A DNA stretch of 64,000 nucleotides from Ornithodoros turicata (lineage: Eukaryota; Arthropoda; Arachnida; Ixodida; Argasidae). Numbering within the stretch: position 1 is the first letter of the stretch; every line of letters starts with the position of its first letter. Below are positions 10,595-20,094 of this stretch, one piece after another. Both the position numbers and the translations under genes were made by a program. The stretch covers positions 1-64,000 of the forward strand of contig NW_026999463.1 in NCBI RefSeq assembly GCF_037126465.1. Reading direction: 5' to 3'. Below the pieces are notes generated by a model that was not told the DNA's origin, made no database searches, and worked only from the letters and a program-made list of their open reading frames with translations.

Positions 10595-11997
10595 TCCAGT
10601 CCATACTTGACTTTCGGGTGTCGACTTCCGGTCTAAACTCGACTTCTGGTTCTCCACTTCCGGTCTAACCCGACTTCCCGTCTACACTTGACTTTCGGGT
10701 ACCCACTTACGGTCTAAATCCGGCTTCCGGTCTAAACTCGACTTCTGGTTCTCCATTTTCGGTCTAACCCGACTTCAAGTCTACACTTGACTTTCGGGTA
10801 CCCACTTACGGTCTTAATCCGGCTTCCGGTCTAAACTCGACTTCTGGTTCTCCACTTCCGGTCTAACCCGACTTCCAGTCTACACTTGACTTTCGGGTAC
10901 CCACTTACGGTCTAAATCCGGCTTCCGGTCTAAACTCGACTTCTGGTTCTCCACTTCCGGTCTAAACTCGACCACTGGTTCTCCACTTCCGGTCTAAACT
11001 CGACTTCTGGTTCTCCACTTCCGGTCTAACCCGACTTTCAGTCTACACTTGACTTTCGGGTACCCACTTCCGGTCTAAATCCGGCTTCCGGTCTAAACTC
11101 GACTTCTGGCTCTCCATTTCCGGTCTAACCCGACTTCCAGTCTACACTTGACTTTCGGGTACCCACTTCCGGTCTAAATCCGGCTTCCGGTCTAAACTCG
11201 ACTTCTGGCTCTCCATTTCCGGTCTAACCCGACTTCCAGTCTACACTTGACTTTCGGGTACCCACTTACGGTCTAAATCCGGCTTCCGGTCTAAACTCGA
11301 CTTCTGGTTCTCCACTTCCGGTCTAAACTCGACCTCTGGTTCTCCACTTCCGGTGTAAACTCGACTTCTGGTTTTCCACTTCCGTTCTAACCCGACTTCC
11401 AGTCTACACTTGACTTTCGGGTACCCACTTCCGGTCTAAATCTGGCTTCCGCTCTAAACTCGACTTCTGGTTCTCCATTTTCGGTCTAACCCGACTTCCA
11501 GTCTACACTTGACTTTCGGGTACCCACTTACGGTCTAAATCCGGCTTCCGGTCTAAACTCGAGTTCTGGTTCTCCATTTTCGGTCTAACCCGACTTCCAG
11601 TCTACGCTTGACTTTCTGGTACCCACTTACGGTCTAAATCCGGCTTCCAGTTTAAACTCGACTTCTGGTTCTCCATTTTCGGTCTAACCCGACTTCCAGT
11701 CTACACTTGACTTTCGGGTACCAACTTCCGGTCTAAATCCGGCTTCCGGTCTAAACTCGACTTCTGGTTCTCCACTTCCGGTCTAACCCGACTTCCAGTC
11801 TACACTTAACTTTCGGGTACCCACTTCCGGTCTAAATCCGGCTTCCAGTCTAAACTCGACTTCTGGTTCTCCATTTCCGGTTTAACCCGACTACCAGTCT
11901 CCACTTGACTTTCGGGTACCCACTTACGGTCTAAATCCGGCTTCCGGTCTAAACTCGACTTCTGGTTCTCCACTTCCGGTCTACCCGACTTCCACTC
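10595..11997. repeat. Minisatellite of ~99-bp units built from ~20-bp subrepeats
   Basis: The phrase GGCTTCCGGTCTAAACTCGACT recurs every 99 bp (about 10722, 10821, 10920 and so on). Each 99-bp unit is itself five diverged ~20-bp subunits of the form (A/T)CTTCCGGTCTA(A)(A/C)CC-like sequence. Occasional units are shortened or expanded by one subunit. There are about 14 units in total, and the array is pyrimidine-rich on this strand. Confidence 0.92.
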
Positions 11998-12475
11998 GGC
12001 GCGTTAAGCAGGCTCCCGAGCGCCATAACCCGGGTTTTCAGGGGAACGTACGCTTGGTGTCTCTACTTGATGGTGTTTGTGAGCCTATCCGGAAGCCGAG
12101 CGCCAGAGCCGCTGAGCGCGCGCCTCCTATCGAGCTTTCTTTTGTCGTCTGTTTTTAAGTAAACATAGCAGTGGACCATACCAGTCCTCTATAATCGTAT
12201 AACTATTTACCGCAGACATCCGCTGATTCCGGAAACACAAAGAGCATGGGCGGTTGCAACGTGTTCGAACGGTTGCGCCATTTCGAAATGCAGTACAACG
12301 GAACATGCGTCATCCTCCGGAACTGGCCTCGCTCTTCCCCAGCGTTCTTCGTCTCCCCGGCTCCGAAGAAGGCGTGCGCAGGGTGCACCCGGGAACGTGC
12401 ACCGGAAGTCACTTTGGAGGTGTTAAATGATCCCCTGAAAGAGGGAATGTTCCCGGAGCACGAACCTAACGCGCC
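11998..12475. mobile_element. Possible small TIR element interrupting the minisatellite
   Basis: The 478-bp segment starts GGCGCGTTA and ends TAACGCGCC, a perfect 9-bp inverted repeat. Further inside, TTTTCAGGGGA (about 12034) pairs with TCCCCTGAAA (about 12431). Minisatellite sequence lies on both sides. No clear target duplication was found, so this could also be a simple interruption of the array. There is no convincing coding content. Confidence 0.4.
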
Positions 12476-12595
12476 CAGTCCATACTTGACTTTCGGGTAC
12501 CCACTTCCGGTCTAAATCCGGCTTCCGGTCTAAACTCGACTTCCGGTTCTCCACCTACGGTCTAACCCGACTTCCAGTCTGTACTTGACTTCCGA
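12476..12595. repeat. Distal patch of the same 99-bp minisatellite
   Basis: One unit plus part of another (CTTGACTTTCGGGTACCCACTTCCGG and following) continues the array after the 478-bp interruption, then decays into AT-rich DNA at about 12596. Confidence 0.85.
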
Positions 12596-12694
12596 GTAAC
12601 TTGAGTTAACCGTTGATTAGCCTCAATTAATTTCAGTTACTCTGCAATTACCTCTAATTACTGAAGATAACCACAGGATACTTGAGGTAATCTT

Positions 12695-12744
12695 GAATTA
12701 CACATCAGACATTCCAGCACTTACTATCATTGTTAACCATTGCA
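12695..12744 (+). repeat. Left inverted repeat of the DIRS-type element
   Basis: The segment containing CAGACATTCCAGCACTTAC and TGTTAACCATTGCAT is the reverse complement, with few mismatches, of the right-hand segment at 17963-17982 plus 18199-18231. Confidence 0.7.
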
Positions 12745-13126
12745 TTTCCTCGTCATTCCGCAAAAACTAGCCAATAGTTCAAAGCAGCTCTTTGAGCTTT
12801 CAGGTTCTTCGCTCGCTAGGTAGAGCCCGTGGTGCCCTACCTCCTCGCTTCATCTTCCTCTTTTGGCTCCGCCGAAGATGGTAACGCTTTTTGGACAGTC
12901 GCGCGATTTTCACTTTTCTCTTTGCTTTTTTTGTGCGTAATATACCCCACCTTTCTTTTTGAGTTTATTGTTTCTTTTTCGTGATTGTATGCAAGATACA
13001 GGGGTATGTATCTGACCTTTCCTGCGCTTTCTATATTTCGTTAACGCTAGGTCCAACATAGCTGCTATCGGTGTTCACCGGGTGCAGTGTCCCGCGCGGA
13101 ACCGAAGTATTCGTTCCCGTTAGCGT
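12745..13126 (+). other. DIRS 5' leader, non-coding
   Basis: No convincing reading frame is present. A small inverted motif, GGTAGAG...CTACC, occurs near 12820-12842. Taken as leader because it lies between the left inverted repeat and gag. Confidence 0.45.
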
Positions 13127-13690
13127 CACACTCCAAAGCAGCACTCCAGAACCCATTAGCATCACATTTCCAACACCTTCTCACACACTCCTTGCTGTTC
13201 GATGGGAGCCTGGTTCTCCCTTCAAGCGAGCATGCAAGAGGCGGCCATGGCGCATTAGCGCAACCAGCGAACCGCGTACAATTACACTAACTCTACACTC
13301 TCCTTGCTGTTCGATGGGAGCCTGGTTCTCCCTTCAAGCGAGCATGCAAGAGGCGGCCATGGCGCATTAGCGCAACCAGCGAACCGCGTACAATTACACT
13401 AACTCTACACTCTCCTTGCTATTCGTGGGTTCCTGGTTCGCCCTTCAAGCGGACATGCAAAAGGCGGCCGTGGCGCATTAGTGCAAAAGCGGACCGCATT
13501 CAGATACACTAACTTTACACTCTCCTTGCTGTTCGTGGGAGCCAGGATCTCCCTTCAAGCGGGCACGCAAGAGGCGGCCGTGGCGCCCAGCGCAAAAGCG
13601 GACCGCATACAACTACACTAACGTTACACTTCCTTGACACTCGTTGGGAGCTTTGCTCTCCCGTAAAACGGGCACTCAGGAATCTGACGT
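13127..13690 (+). repeat. ~112-bp tandem repeat, about five copies, in the DIRS leader
   Basis: CTTGCTGTTCG-type starts fall at about 13191, 13303, 13415, 13525 and 13633 (spacing 112, 112, 110, 108). Each unit holds a GGGAGCCTGGTTCTCCCTTCAAGC-like core and GAGGCGGCC. The first two copies are nearly identical, and later ones diverge. The short open frames here are repeats, not genes. Confidence 0.88.
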
Positions 13691-13914
13691 CATGCATAGC
13701 ACTAAAAGGACAGCAGAGAGTTACAATAGCTGTCACACCTTTGTGAGCGCTCAGCCTCCGGTTACGTTCCACACAGCAGTGTGATGAGAATCCCAGATAT
13801 TGCAGCAATTTGGCTTTTATTTGGGTGTCCCAATCGCACAGGCATGTCCTACTTGCCACTGTGCCATGTACATGGTAAGCTAGGCAGCTAGCTTACTGAC
13901 CGTTTACTTATTCA

Positions 13915-13996
13915 CCATTGGAGTTGGCGCATTATGGCCTTTGTGGCTGATGCGCCAATAAAACCCAAATCAAATCAAATCAAACCCATTGGAGTT
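13915..13996 (+). mobile_element. 60-bp retroposon tail with perfect 11-bp target duplication
   Basis: CCATTGGAGTT occurs at 13915-13925 and again at 13986-13996. The 60 bp between them (13926-13985) is a hairpin with 9-bp arms (TTGGCGCAT...ATGCGCCAA) followed by AATAAAACCC and repeated CAAAT. This is the expected look of a severely 5'-truncated LINE or SINE that kept only its 3' recognition hairpin and A-rich tail. Confidence 0.8.
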
Positions 13997-14070
13997 TGTA
14001 ACCTTCATGCGGCCCTCTTCCCTGGGCGAGAGGCAAACTGATTTTACATATTCTGCTTCCTTGTCTCAGT

Positions 14071-15445
14071 ATGTCTGACCCAACGACGTCCCGCCTCAGC
14101 ACACTCGAGACCTCCATGCGCACGATGGAGGTGGACATAGAAAATATGTCCACCGTACTACAGGATCTGTTGGCAGACAGGGCGCACGCGCTCTTGCGCC
14201 CACCACATCGTCCTGAGCAAGTCCACCGTGAGGAGGTTGATTCTTCGGGGCAAGACGAAGTAATAGAGGAAGTACCCCAGGACGAGCTGCCGGCACACCA
14301 GATACCCCCAGTTCAGGTTGAGGGCCCTTCAGGCGATGCCGCAAGAAACGCGGCAGAGGAGCCTGGGACAGCTTTTCTGCTACGCCAGACTACTCCGGGG
14401 TCCGTAGCCTGCCCGGAAGCAGTACTCAGCTTCATCCAGAGTAATTGGACAAGTGAAGGCCGTACGGAGCGGTGCAAGGTAGCCAGGAAGACCTCTCTCG
14501 ACCTGGCTATGGCATCCCTCCAGCCGCCGGCTTGATCGGGAGATCAAGGAGTTCGGTGTCCGTAGACACCTCCAAATAAATGCTTCAAGGGACCGCACCC
14601 TGAAGTCCCTACAAGCAGCGCTGCTTGCGGTGCTGCGACCCATGGCAAACCTTCTTGCCGAGGCAATACAAGGGCCCCCTGCAAAGTCTTCTGTCGCCAA
14701 GCACCTGGGAGGGGCCATCTCTCTCCTGGCCCAGGCAAACTCGCTGGCTCTCTCCGAGCGGAGGGAGTCGGCACTAGAGAGCTTTCCCCCTGCACTGAAG
14801 TCTTTGGTAGACAACCTCCCGGAGCCTACAGGAGAGGATGCGGGGAGGCTTTTTGGGCGAGCATACCTCTCGCGCCTCCAAGAAAATGCCCAGGTGTGGC
14901 AGTCTTTTGACTCTGCTCTGGAGTCCTCCACCAAGCGGCCTACCACGAGCAGCCAGGGCACTGCTCCACAGAAGAAGGCACATACGTTTGTGCCAGACGC
15001 TGGTGCTTCATCAGCAGTGACACCGAGGCCCTTTCTCCTTGGCCTCCCCCCGGCTGGTGGTTCCAGGGGGCGAGGCGTGTTCTACAGAGGTAGAGGTAAG
15101 TCATTCCACCCTTACCAAGCCACAAGCAACATTACACATGCAGGCAGGTCGAATAGCACGTTGCATGGAACATGGGAGAACAATAACGGACGACCCCTGG
15201 ATTCTTCACTGTGTTCAGGGCTACACACTCGACTTGCTGTCAACCCCTTGCCAGCTAAGGCTAACGCGCTGCCCCGACCTTCCAGCAGCTCAGAGGTCCC
15301 TTGTCGATCAGGAGATCAAGGCCCTACCGTCGAAGGGAGCAGTGGTTCTGGTCAGCCCCACACGAAACCAGTTCGTTTCTTCCATCTTCCAGGTCTCCAA
15401 AAAGGAGGGGGGTTGTCGGCCAGTTCTCAACCTGAAACCTCTTAA
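14071..15445 (+). pseudogene. DIRS gag-like protein (one frameshift)
   Basis: ATG at 14071 opens an acidic N-terminal region with heptad-like character (LETSMRTMEVDIENMSTVL), suggesting a coiled coil. The frame ends at 14535, but homologous-looking sequence continues in the next frame from about 14525 (REIKEFGVRRHLQIN, then a helical Leu/Ala-rich region). A GGSRGRGVFYRGRG basic glycine-rich segment near 15055-15095 is a typical nucleic-acid-binding end of DIRS gag. The frame stays open into the RT region and overlaps it by several hundred bases, as DIRS genes commonly do. The true C-terminus is probably near 15250. The single-base shift near 14525 disrupts it. Confidence 0.72.
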
Positions 15446-16802
15446 TGCATTCCTTCGATACGAGCATTTCAAAATGGAAGGGTGGCATACGGTTCGGTCA
15501 TTGATCCTCAGCAAGGATTTCTTGACTCGCATAGACCTCCACGACGCGTACCTTTCAGTCCCTGTCCATCCGAAACACAGGAACCTTCTCTGCTTCGAGT
15601 GGGGTGGCCTACGTTTCCGTTGGGAAGTTCTCCCCTTCGGCTTTGCATCGGCTCCACGGGTCTTCACAAAGCTCCTGAAACCAGTCATCGCGTTCTTTCG
15701 TTCCCAAGGCTTCCGCTTGGTGATATATTTAAACGATATACTTCTCATGCATCAGAGTCCCCTACAGCTCTCACAGCAGACTTACCAGGTAATGCTTACT
15801 CTGCATACCCTGGGTTTCCAAGTAAACAGACAGAAGTCTCAAATCCTACCCTGTCAGTCACTGCAGTTTCTGGGCTTCATTGTCAACACCCAGACCATGC
15901 CTATTCAACTCCCATCGGAGAAGAAAGAACGTATTTTGTCCCAGATCCGGTCTCTTCTCGCAAAACCCAGGACCTCACCGCGGGAACTCTCTCGGATGTT
16001 AGGCACGCTCAATTCAACGGTACTAGTCGCGTTTCCAACGCCGCTACACTACAGAGCCCTACAGCAATCGCAGAAGGTAGCTCTGCGCACGGGTTCCTAT
16101 GAAACAACTGTAGCTTGGACTCCTGCAGCTACGGAGGAGCTCATCTGGTGGGAGAAGAATCTCCTGCACTGGAGCGGTCGGTCCCTCCTAGACGAACAGA
16201 TTGTCTTGGTGATTCAGTCGGACAGTTCACTTCTTTGCTGGGGAGCGGTTTGCAGAGGTCTTCATGTGGGACACTTGTGGTCGCCCCAAGACTGCAGGCT
16301 TCACATAAACGAGCTGGAGCTCAAGGCGGCACTCCTAGCCCTCCAAACATTTGCGAAAGATTTGCGGCAGGGTCGCGTGCTGATTCAGATGGACAACACA
16401 GTCGCGATAGCTGCGATCAACAAGCTAGGAAGCGCACGCTTTGCAACCTTGTCTTCCTTAGCACTCCAAATGGGGTCCTGGTGCTTCAGAAAGGAGTTAA
16501 CAGTCAGAGCGGAACACATCCCAGGGAAACTGAACGTCCAGGCAGACTTGGCAACGAGGGTGGATCACGATAACAGCGGCTGGAAACTCGATCCAGACCA
16601 GTTCGACAAGGTAAGTTGCCTTTGGGGCCCGTTTCAGATAGACTTATTTGCAGACTCCACAAATTTCCAAATCCCAGCCTTCTACAGTTGGAATCCTGAC
16701 CCTCTGTCTCAGAGGGTGGATGCCTTCACCAAGGATTGGACTAACGGCATCAACTATGCTTTCCCCCCTTTCGTCTGGTGGGGAAATGCCTCCAGAAGCT
16801 GA
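15039..16802 (+). pseudogene. DIRS reverse transcriptase / RNase H with mutated active site
   Basis: This is an open frame of 587 codons without an obvious ATG near its start; the frame overlaps gag. RT motifs include EGGCRPVLNLKPLN, DLHDAYLSVPVH and LPFGFASAPRVFTKLL. At the catalytic box it reads YLNDILL in place of YLDD (Asn codon 15732-15734), so a metal-binding Asp is lost and polymerase activity is not expected. RNase H follows (about 16215-16570), with DSSLLCWGAV, the E of INELELKA, the D of IQMDNTVAI and HIPGKLNVQADLATR. A tail common to DIRS (IDLFADSTN...FYSWNPDP) links it to the recombinase. There is no stop within the frame. Recent loss of function is inferred from this single key substitution. 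Confidence 0.9.
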
Positions 16803-16957
16803 GACAAGCCAGGACAACGTTGGTCCTAATTGCACCGGTCTGACCTGCACAGATCTGGTACCCAACTCTGCTTCAGGCTCTCGTAGACCATCCCAGGCTG
16901 ATTCCACACCACCCACAGCTTCTTCTCAATAATGCCCAACTTGGTCACCCCTTAGTT

Positions 16958-17953
16958 TTGAGCGGTGGACTCCGCTTGGCAGCGTGGAAAGTCTCCAGCA
17001 GTCTTCCCCAGTCTTCGCAGTCGCTTTCACCTCACACTGCCACTCTCATCAATGCATCATGGCGCCAGGGCACCAGAGCGGTTTATGGTTCATGGTGGCG
17101 AAGGTGGTGTAGCTGGTGCAGTGCACAACAGGTTGATCCACTTCACCCCACTTTAACAAACTTCCTCAACTTTCTGAGTGAACTTCACCTTCAGGGGCTT
17201 TCTTATCGTTCAATTGGCTGTTATCGATCTGCCATCTCCCAGTCGGTTCCCCTACTTAACGGTGTGAGTTTGGGAGAGCACCCACTCACGTCTCGCCTCC
17301 TTAAAGGCATTTTCCACTCTACACCCCCGAAGGGGAGGTCCATGCCATTATGGCAAGTGAGCAAAGTAACTACATACTTGAGCAGTTTAGGACCTAACTC
17401 CTCCTTAACTCCTATATCTCTGACCTATAAGCTCTTTATGCTGTTGGCTTTGGTAACGGCAGGTCGCTCTGCCGACCTTTCGATGTTATCGATGCATGCT
17501 TTAGCAAAGGCCCCGGTGGGGTGGCACTTACAACTGTTATGACACCGTAAGACCTCTCGACCTGGTCACTGCCCCAATTCTATGTTTGTTCCTAGCTTCC
17601 CACATGGTGAGGAGCTTTGTACTCTCAAGTGCCTCGAGGAATACCTTAGTCGTACAGCCCCGCCTCGCCAGGGCACAGAGCACCTATTCCTTATCACACG
17701 CAAACCGTTTGCTCGTGCCACCAGGGACAGAATTAGCCACTGGATTAAGCGTACGTTAGCTTCAGCTGGAGTGGATATGAATAATTTTACAGCACACTCT
17801 ACTAGAGCAGCAGCGGCCACCACTGCTCTAGCAAGAGGGGCTTCGTTGGCAGATATCTTGAAAGTAACTGACTGGTCATCAGAATCTACTTTTAACCGTT
17901 TCTTTTACCGGCCTGCAACCGCTCTATCCTTTGGGGTGCAGGTCCTACGCTAG
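16958..17953 (+). pseudogene. DIRS tyrosine recombinase (one in-frame stop)
   Basis: The recombinase inserts the circular cDNA. The N-terminal SAM-like part has WRQGTRAVYGSWWRRW and LSYRSIGCYRSAISQ. The catalytic part has TAGRSADL (first Arg), HSTRAAAATTALARG (His-x-x-Arg), TDWSSESTF (Trp in the H/W position) and FNRFFY (nucleophile Tyr). All signature residues are readable in one frame, but a TGA at 17540-17542 interrupts it; the same frame resumes at once and stays open to 17953. The start is uncertain, since the first codon of the open frame is not ATG. It lies 155 bp after the RT frame. Confidence 0.88.
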
Positions 17954-17975
17954 GCTTTGAACATGCAATGGTTAA

Positions 17976-18198
17976 CCATGATACAACAACAACAACATAG
18001 ATGAATGGATGATGATGATGTGGGATGTTTCCCTGCGTTGAGTGCAGGACCCTACCCCATTCCAAAGAGGTTCGTATGAGAGGATGACGAGGGAAGGAAA
18101 TCCCTACAGTTCGTGAAGGAGGCCGGTAGCCCTCAGAAAGGAAAGGAAAGCGCCAAGTGCACGGCACTGATGTCCAGGGTTACTCCATGGGCCATGAT
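17976..18198 (-). mobile_element. SINE-like retroposon inserted in the DIRS right inverted repeat
   Basis: CCATGAT occurs at 17976-17982 and 18192-18198. Removing 17983-18198 restores an uninterrupted match between the right repeat and the left one, which is direct evidence of insertion. Read on the minus strand, the ~209-bp insert ends in a GTTGTTGTTGTT tail after CATCATCATC. The body shows no protein frame. I could not recognise tRNA A/B boxes with confidence. Confidence 0.75.
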
Positions 18199-18310
18199 AG
18201 TAAGTGCTGGAATGTCTGAAATGTAATTACCAGTTTTAACGAATGGTACTTACCTGAAGTTAAAGCAGGAATTATACGAAGTAAATGGAAGCACTTACTA
18301 TCATGGTGCT
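18199..18310 (-). repeat. Right inverted repeat of the DIRS-type element and possible internal complementary segment
   Basis: AGTAAGTGCTGGAATGTCTG (18199-18218) is complementary to the left repeat. AGCACTTACTATCATGG at 18291-18307 is its inverted echo about 80 bp further on, so the pair could form a hairpin or act as the DIRS internal complementary region. Confidence 0.6.
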
Positions 18311-18588
18311 CCCACCCGACCCTCCCTGCAATCCTAACGTCTCTCCTTACACTTTCAGCGATTTCTCGCGGAGCCGGTCGAGGTTATTCTTGCTTAGCTC
18401 AGTGAAATCTCAAGCGAAGTGAAGCAAGCACTACAGATTCAAACGACCTGATTACACAAATTTGCACCCTTTAGATTGTGTTTTGCTCGGTTATGTTATT
18501 CTGAACTTCACAATCTTTGGACTGTCCCCGGAGGCTCGACGCGACCGACGGCGCCAATTCGGAAGAGGAAGCGAGGAGGTAGGATGGG
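18311..18588. other. Unassigned spacer between the DIRS and hAT elements
   Basis: No gene or repeat is recognised. The last eight bases (AGGATGGG, 18581-18588) would be the left target duplication of the hAT element, but the other copy is not available because that end is lost. Confidence 0.45.
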
Positions 18589-18900
18589 CAGTGAGTGAAT
18601 GATTCGTTCTTGGTGAACGAATCAATAGCCTTGAGCTGAGTGAATCAATTCACCCTCCCTAAAAAGATTCGTTCATTGATTCACCTTCAATGAGGGTTCT
18701 CGAAAACTACAAAAAAAGAGAGGAAACACTGACTTCAAAACATTTGACGAGGTCGGCGCGGCGCCATCTCTGAATGCGAACCGCAACCACAGCACACATC
18801 CGCAGTGACATGCGCATGCGCGCACACGGTGTGGTCGTGTGGCCGTAGGGTGGGGGGGGGGGCGCACGGCAGCGCGCAAGCGAGACTGAATCAAATGAAT
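18589..18900 (-). mobile_element. hAT element, 3' terminal portion (left of the CACTA-like insertion)
   Basis: It starts CAGTGAGTGAATGATTCGTTC, a hAT-like terminus, followed by a cluster of GAATCA / TGATTCGTTC subterminal motifs in both orientations (18594-18690) and a 12-G run at about 18851. Similar GATTCGTTC and GTTCGCTTCG motifs occur on the far side of the CACTA-like element (30951-31330), and a hAT transposase fragment lies further right on the minus strand. I therefore read both sides as one interrupted hAT element. Confidence 0.55.
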
Positions 18901-19080
18901 CCCAGACAACCATCAACGTCCCGAGGACGTCCCTAACTGATCCAAACGTCTCGGTCCTTAATGGACGTCCTGATGACGTCCCTGGGTAGTTTTCAAATAT
19001 CCAGAAACGTCCATGAGTGATCCATTTCTGACGTCATTTTACGAATATCCACAGGATGTCACGGGGCCATTGGGCGGCAT
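18901..19080 (+). repeat. Left terminal and subterminal repeats of the CACTA-like transposon
   Basis: The 12-bp terminal repeat is followed by at least six GACGT(C/T)C-type motifs on both strands, with ATATCC(A/C) between them. Arrays of short subterminal motifs in CACTA elements bind the element's own DNA-binding protein; that role is inferred here. Confidence 0.75.
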
Positions 19081-19138
19081 CCGGGTTTTCTTTCTTTTTT
19101 TTTTCAGAGAGCCACGGTGTGCAATGCAGTTATAGGAG

Positions 19139-19163
19139 TTTATATATATTTATATATATATAT
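19139..19163. repeat. (TA)n tract, left flank of the palindrome
   Basis: A short TA microsatellite of about 25 bp lies 35 bp before the palindrome's left arm. Confidence 0.8.
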
Positions 19164-19314
19164 GAATGTATAACTGAGTACAGATGGACGCGAAAACAAA
19201 TAGACTACAAGTAATGAAGAGACTTGGGAGGCCGTATAAGGGTTAAAAACACTTGCTACTTTTATTACATTAATAATTAAGGGGGCGCTAGGAATAGATT
19301 TACAGTTAGGGGTC

Positions 19315-19346
19315 GACGTTTCGGCAGTCAGCGCTGCCTTCAACAG
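19315..19346 (-). ncRNA. Hammerhead-ribozyme-like core (left arm of palindrome)
   Basis: This is the mirror copy of the motif at 19553-19584, read on the minus strand, with the same altered core base. The two motifs face away from each other across the palindrome centre. Confidence 0.55.
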
Positions 19347-19552
19347 AACTAAACTTGGGAATAGGTGACAAGGGCTTATATACAAGGGAAAGGGGGAAAA
19401 TGAGAGGGGAACAGTGCACGTGGAGCGGAGTTGGTGATGTTGCAGGAGCGGTCCTGCAACATCACCAACTCCGCTCCACGTGCACTGTTCCCCTCTCATT
19501 TTCCCCCTTTCCCTTGTATATAAGCCCTTGTCACCTATTCCCAAGTTTAGTT

Positions 19553-19584
19553 CTGTTGAAGGCAGCGCTGACTGCCGAAACGTC
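19553..19584 (+). ncRNA. Hammerhead-ribozyme-like core (right arm of palindrome)
   Basis: CTGTTGA is followed by a 5-bp stem II (GGCAG / CTGCC, loop CGCTGA), then GAAA and CGTC. This matches the conserved hammerhead order CUGANGA-stem-GAAA, with one core change (A to U at the fourth position) that probably abolishes cleavage. Such motifs are known from Penelope-like retroelements. Confidence 0.55.
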
Positions 19585-19694
19585 GACCCCTAACTGTAAA
19601 TCTATTCCTAGCGCCCCCTTAATTATTAATGTAATAAAAGTAGCAAGTGTTTTTAGCCCTTATACGGCCTCCCAAGTCTCTTCATTACTTGTAG

Positions 19695-19701
<7 letters not shown>

Positions 19702-19745
<44 letters not shown>

Positions 19746-20094
19746 TTAAATGCATATGCGCTCTTGCTGTGTGGGGGTCCCATTGTATGAAAGAGAGACG
19801 ACTCATGACAAAGTATAGTTCTACTTATTTCTAAACACTGCAACATTTGCGATGCAGAACTTTTTTTTTTGGTCTGGAGTGATCACTAGAAAACAAGCAA
19901 CTTGCATCACGGAGCAGGAGGTCGCGTGCAACCGAGGCGAAATTTCCGGATGCCGCATCGACATCGCCAGAGTTCATCATCGTCATCATCGATTGTTCTC
20001 CCGCCAACCGGTGCACGTTGACATCCTCTCCGCATAGTTTTGTAAGCAACTAAGGTGAGCTTTTGTTATGTAGTGTTTGAACTAAGTGGCAATT
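19702..20094 (+). other. TA microsatellite and 5' region upstream of the transposase gene
   Basis: 19702-19742 is almost pure TA repeat. The rest is presumed promoter and 5' UTR of the transposase gene. A CATCGTCATCATCG stretch occurs near 19976. No convincing TATA box or upstream exon could be assigned. Confidence 0.5.

Larger units (their letters stand above)
12690..18310 (+). mobile_element. DIRS-type tyrosine-recombinase retrotransposon, degenerate; ends approximate
   Basis: Gag-like, reverse transcriptase/RNase H and tyrosine recombinase regions lie in order on the plus strand, the gene set of DIRS elements, which integrate with a recombinase in place of an integrase. An inverted repeat brackets them. 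About 50 bp at 12695-12744 matches the reverse complement of 17963-17982 joined to 18199-18231; the gap is a later insertion. A direct echo of the left motif (AGCACTTACTATCAT) lies at 18291-18305, as might be expected of a DIRS internal complementary region. The exact outer ends are uncertain. Confidence 0.8.
19198..19701. repeat. Near-perfect 504-bp palindrome (249-bp arms, 6-nt centre), probably Penelope-derived
   Basis: Arms 19198-19446 and 19453-19701 are equal in length and differ at about one position by eye; the centre is AGCGGT. TA microsatellites lie on both sides. Each arm includes AATAAAAGTAGCAAGTGTTTTTA and a hammerhead-like motif, features of Penelope-like element ends, so this may be an inverted pair of such fragments. 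The open frames in the arms are mirror images of each other and are not treated as genes. Confidence 0.92.

Noticed and set aside
13071..13370. 99-codon frame in the DIRS leader
   Set aside because: It is a translation of the 112-bp tandem repeat, with no conserved domain.
19140..19834. 134- and 159-codon frames across the palindrome
   Set aside because: They are mirror images produced by the inverted arms and run into the TA microsatellite. The region is better explained as Penelope-like termini.
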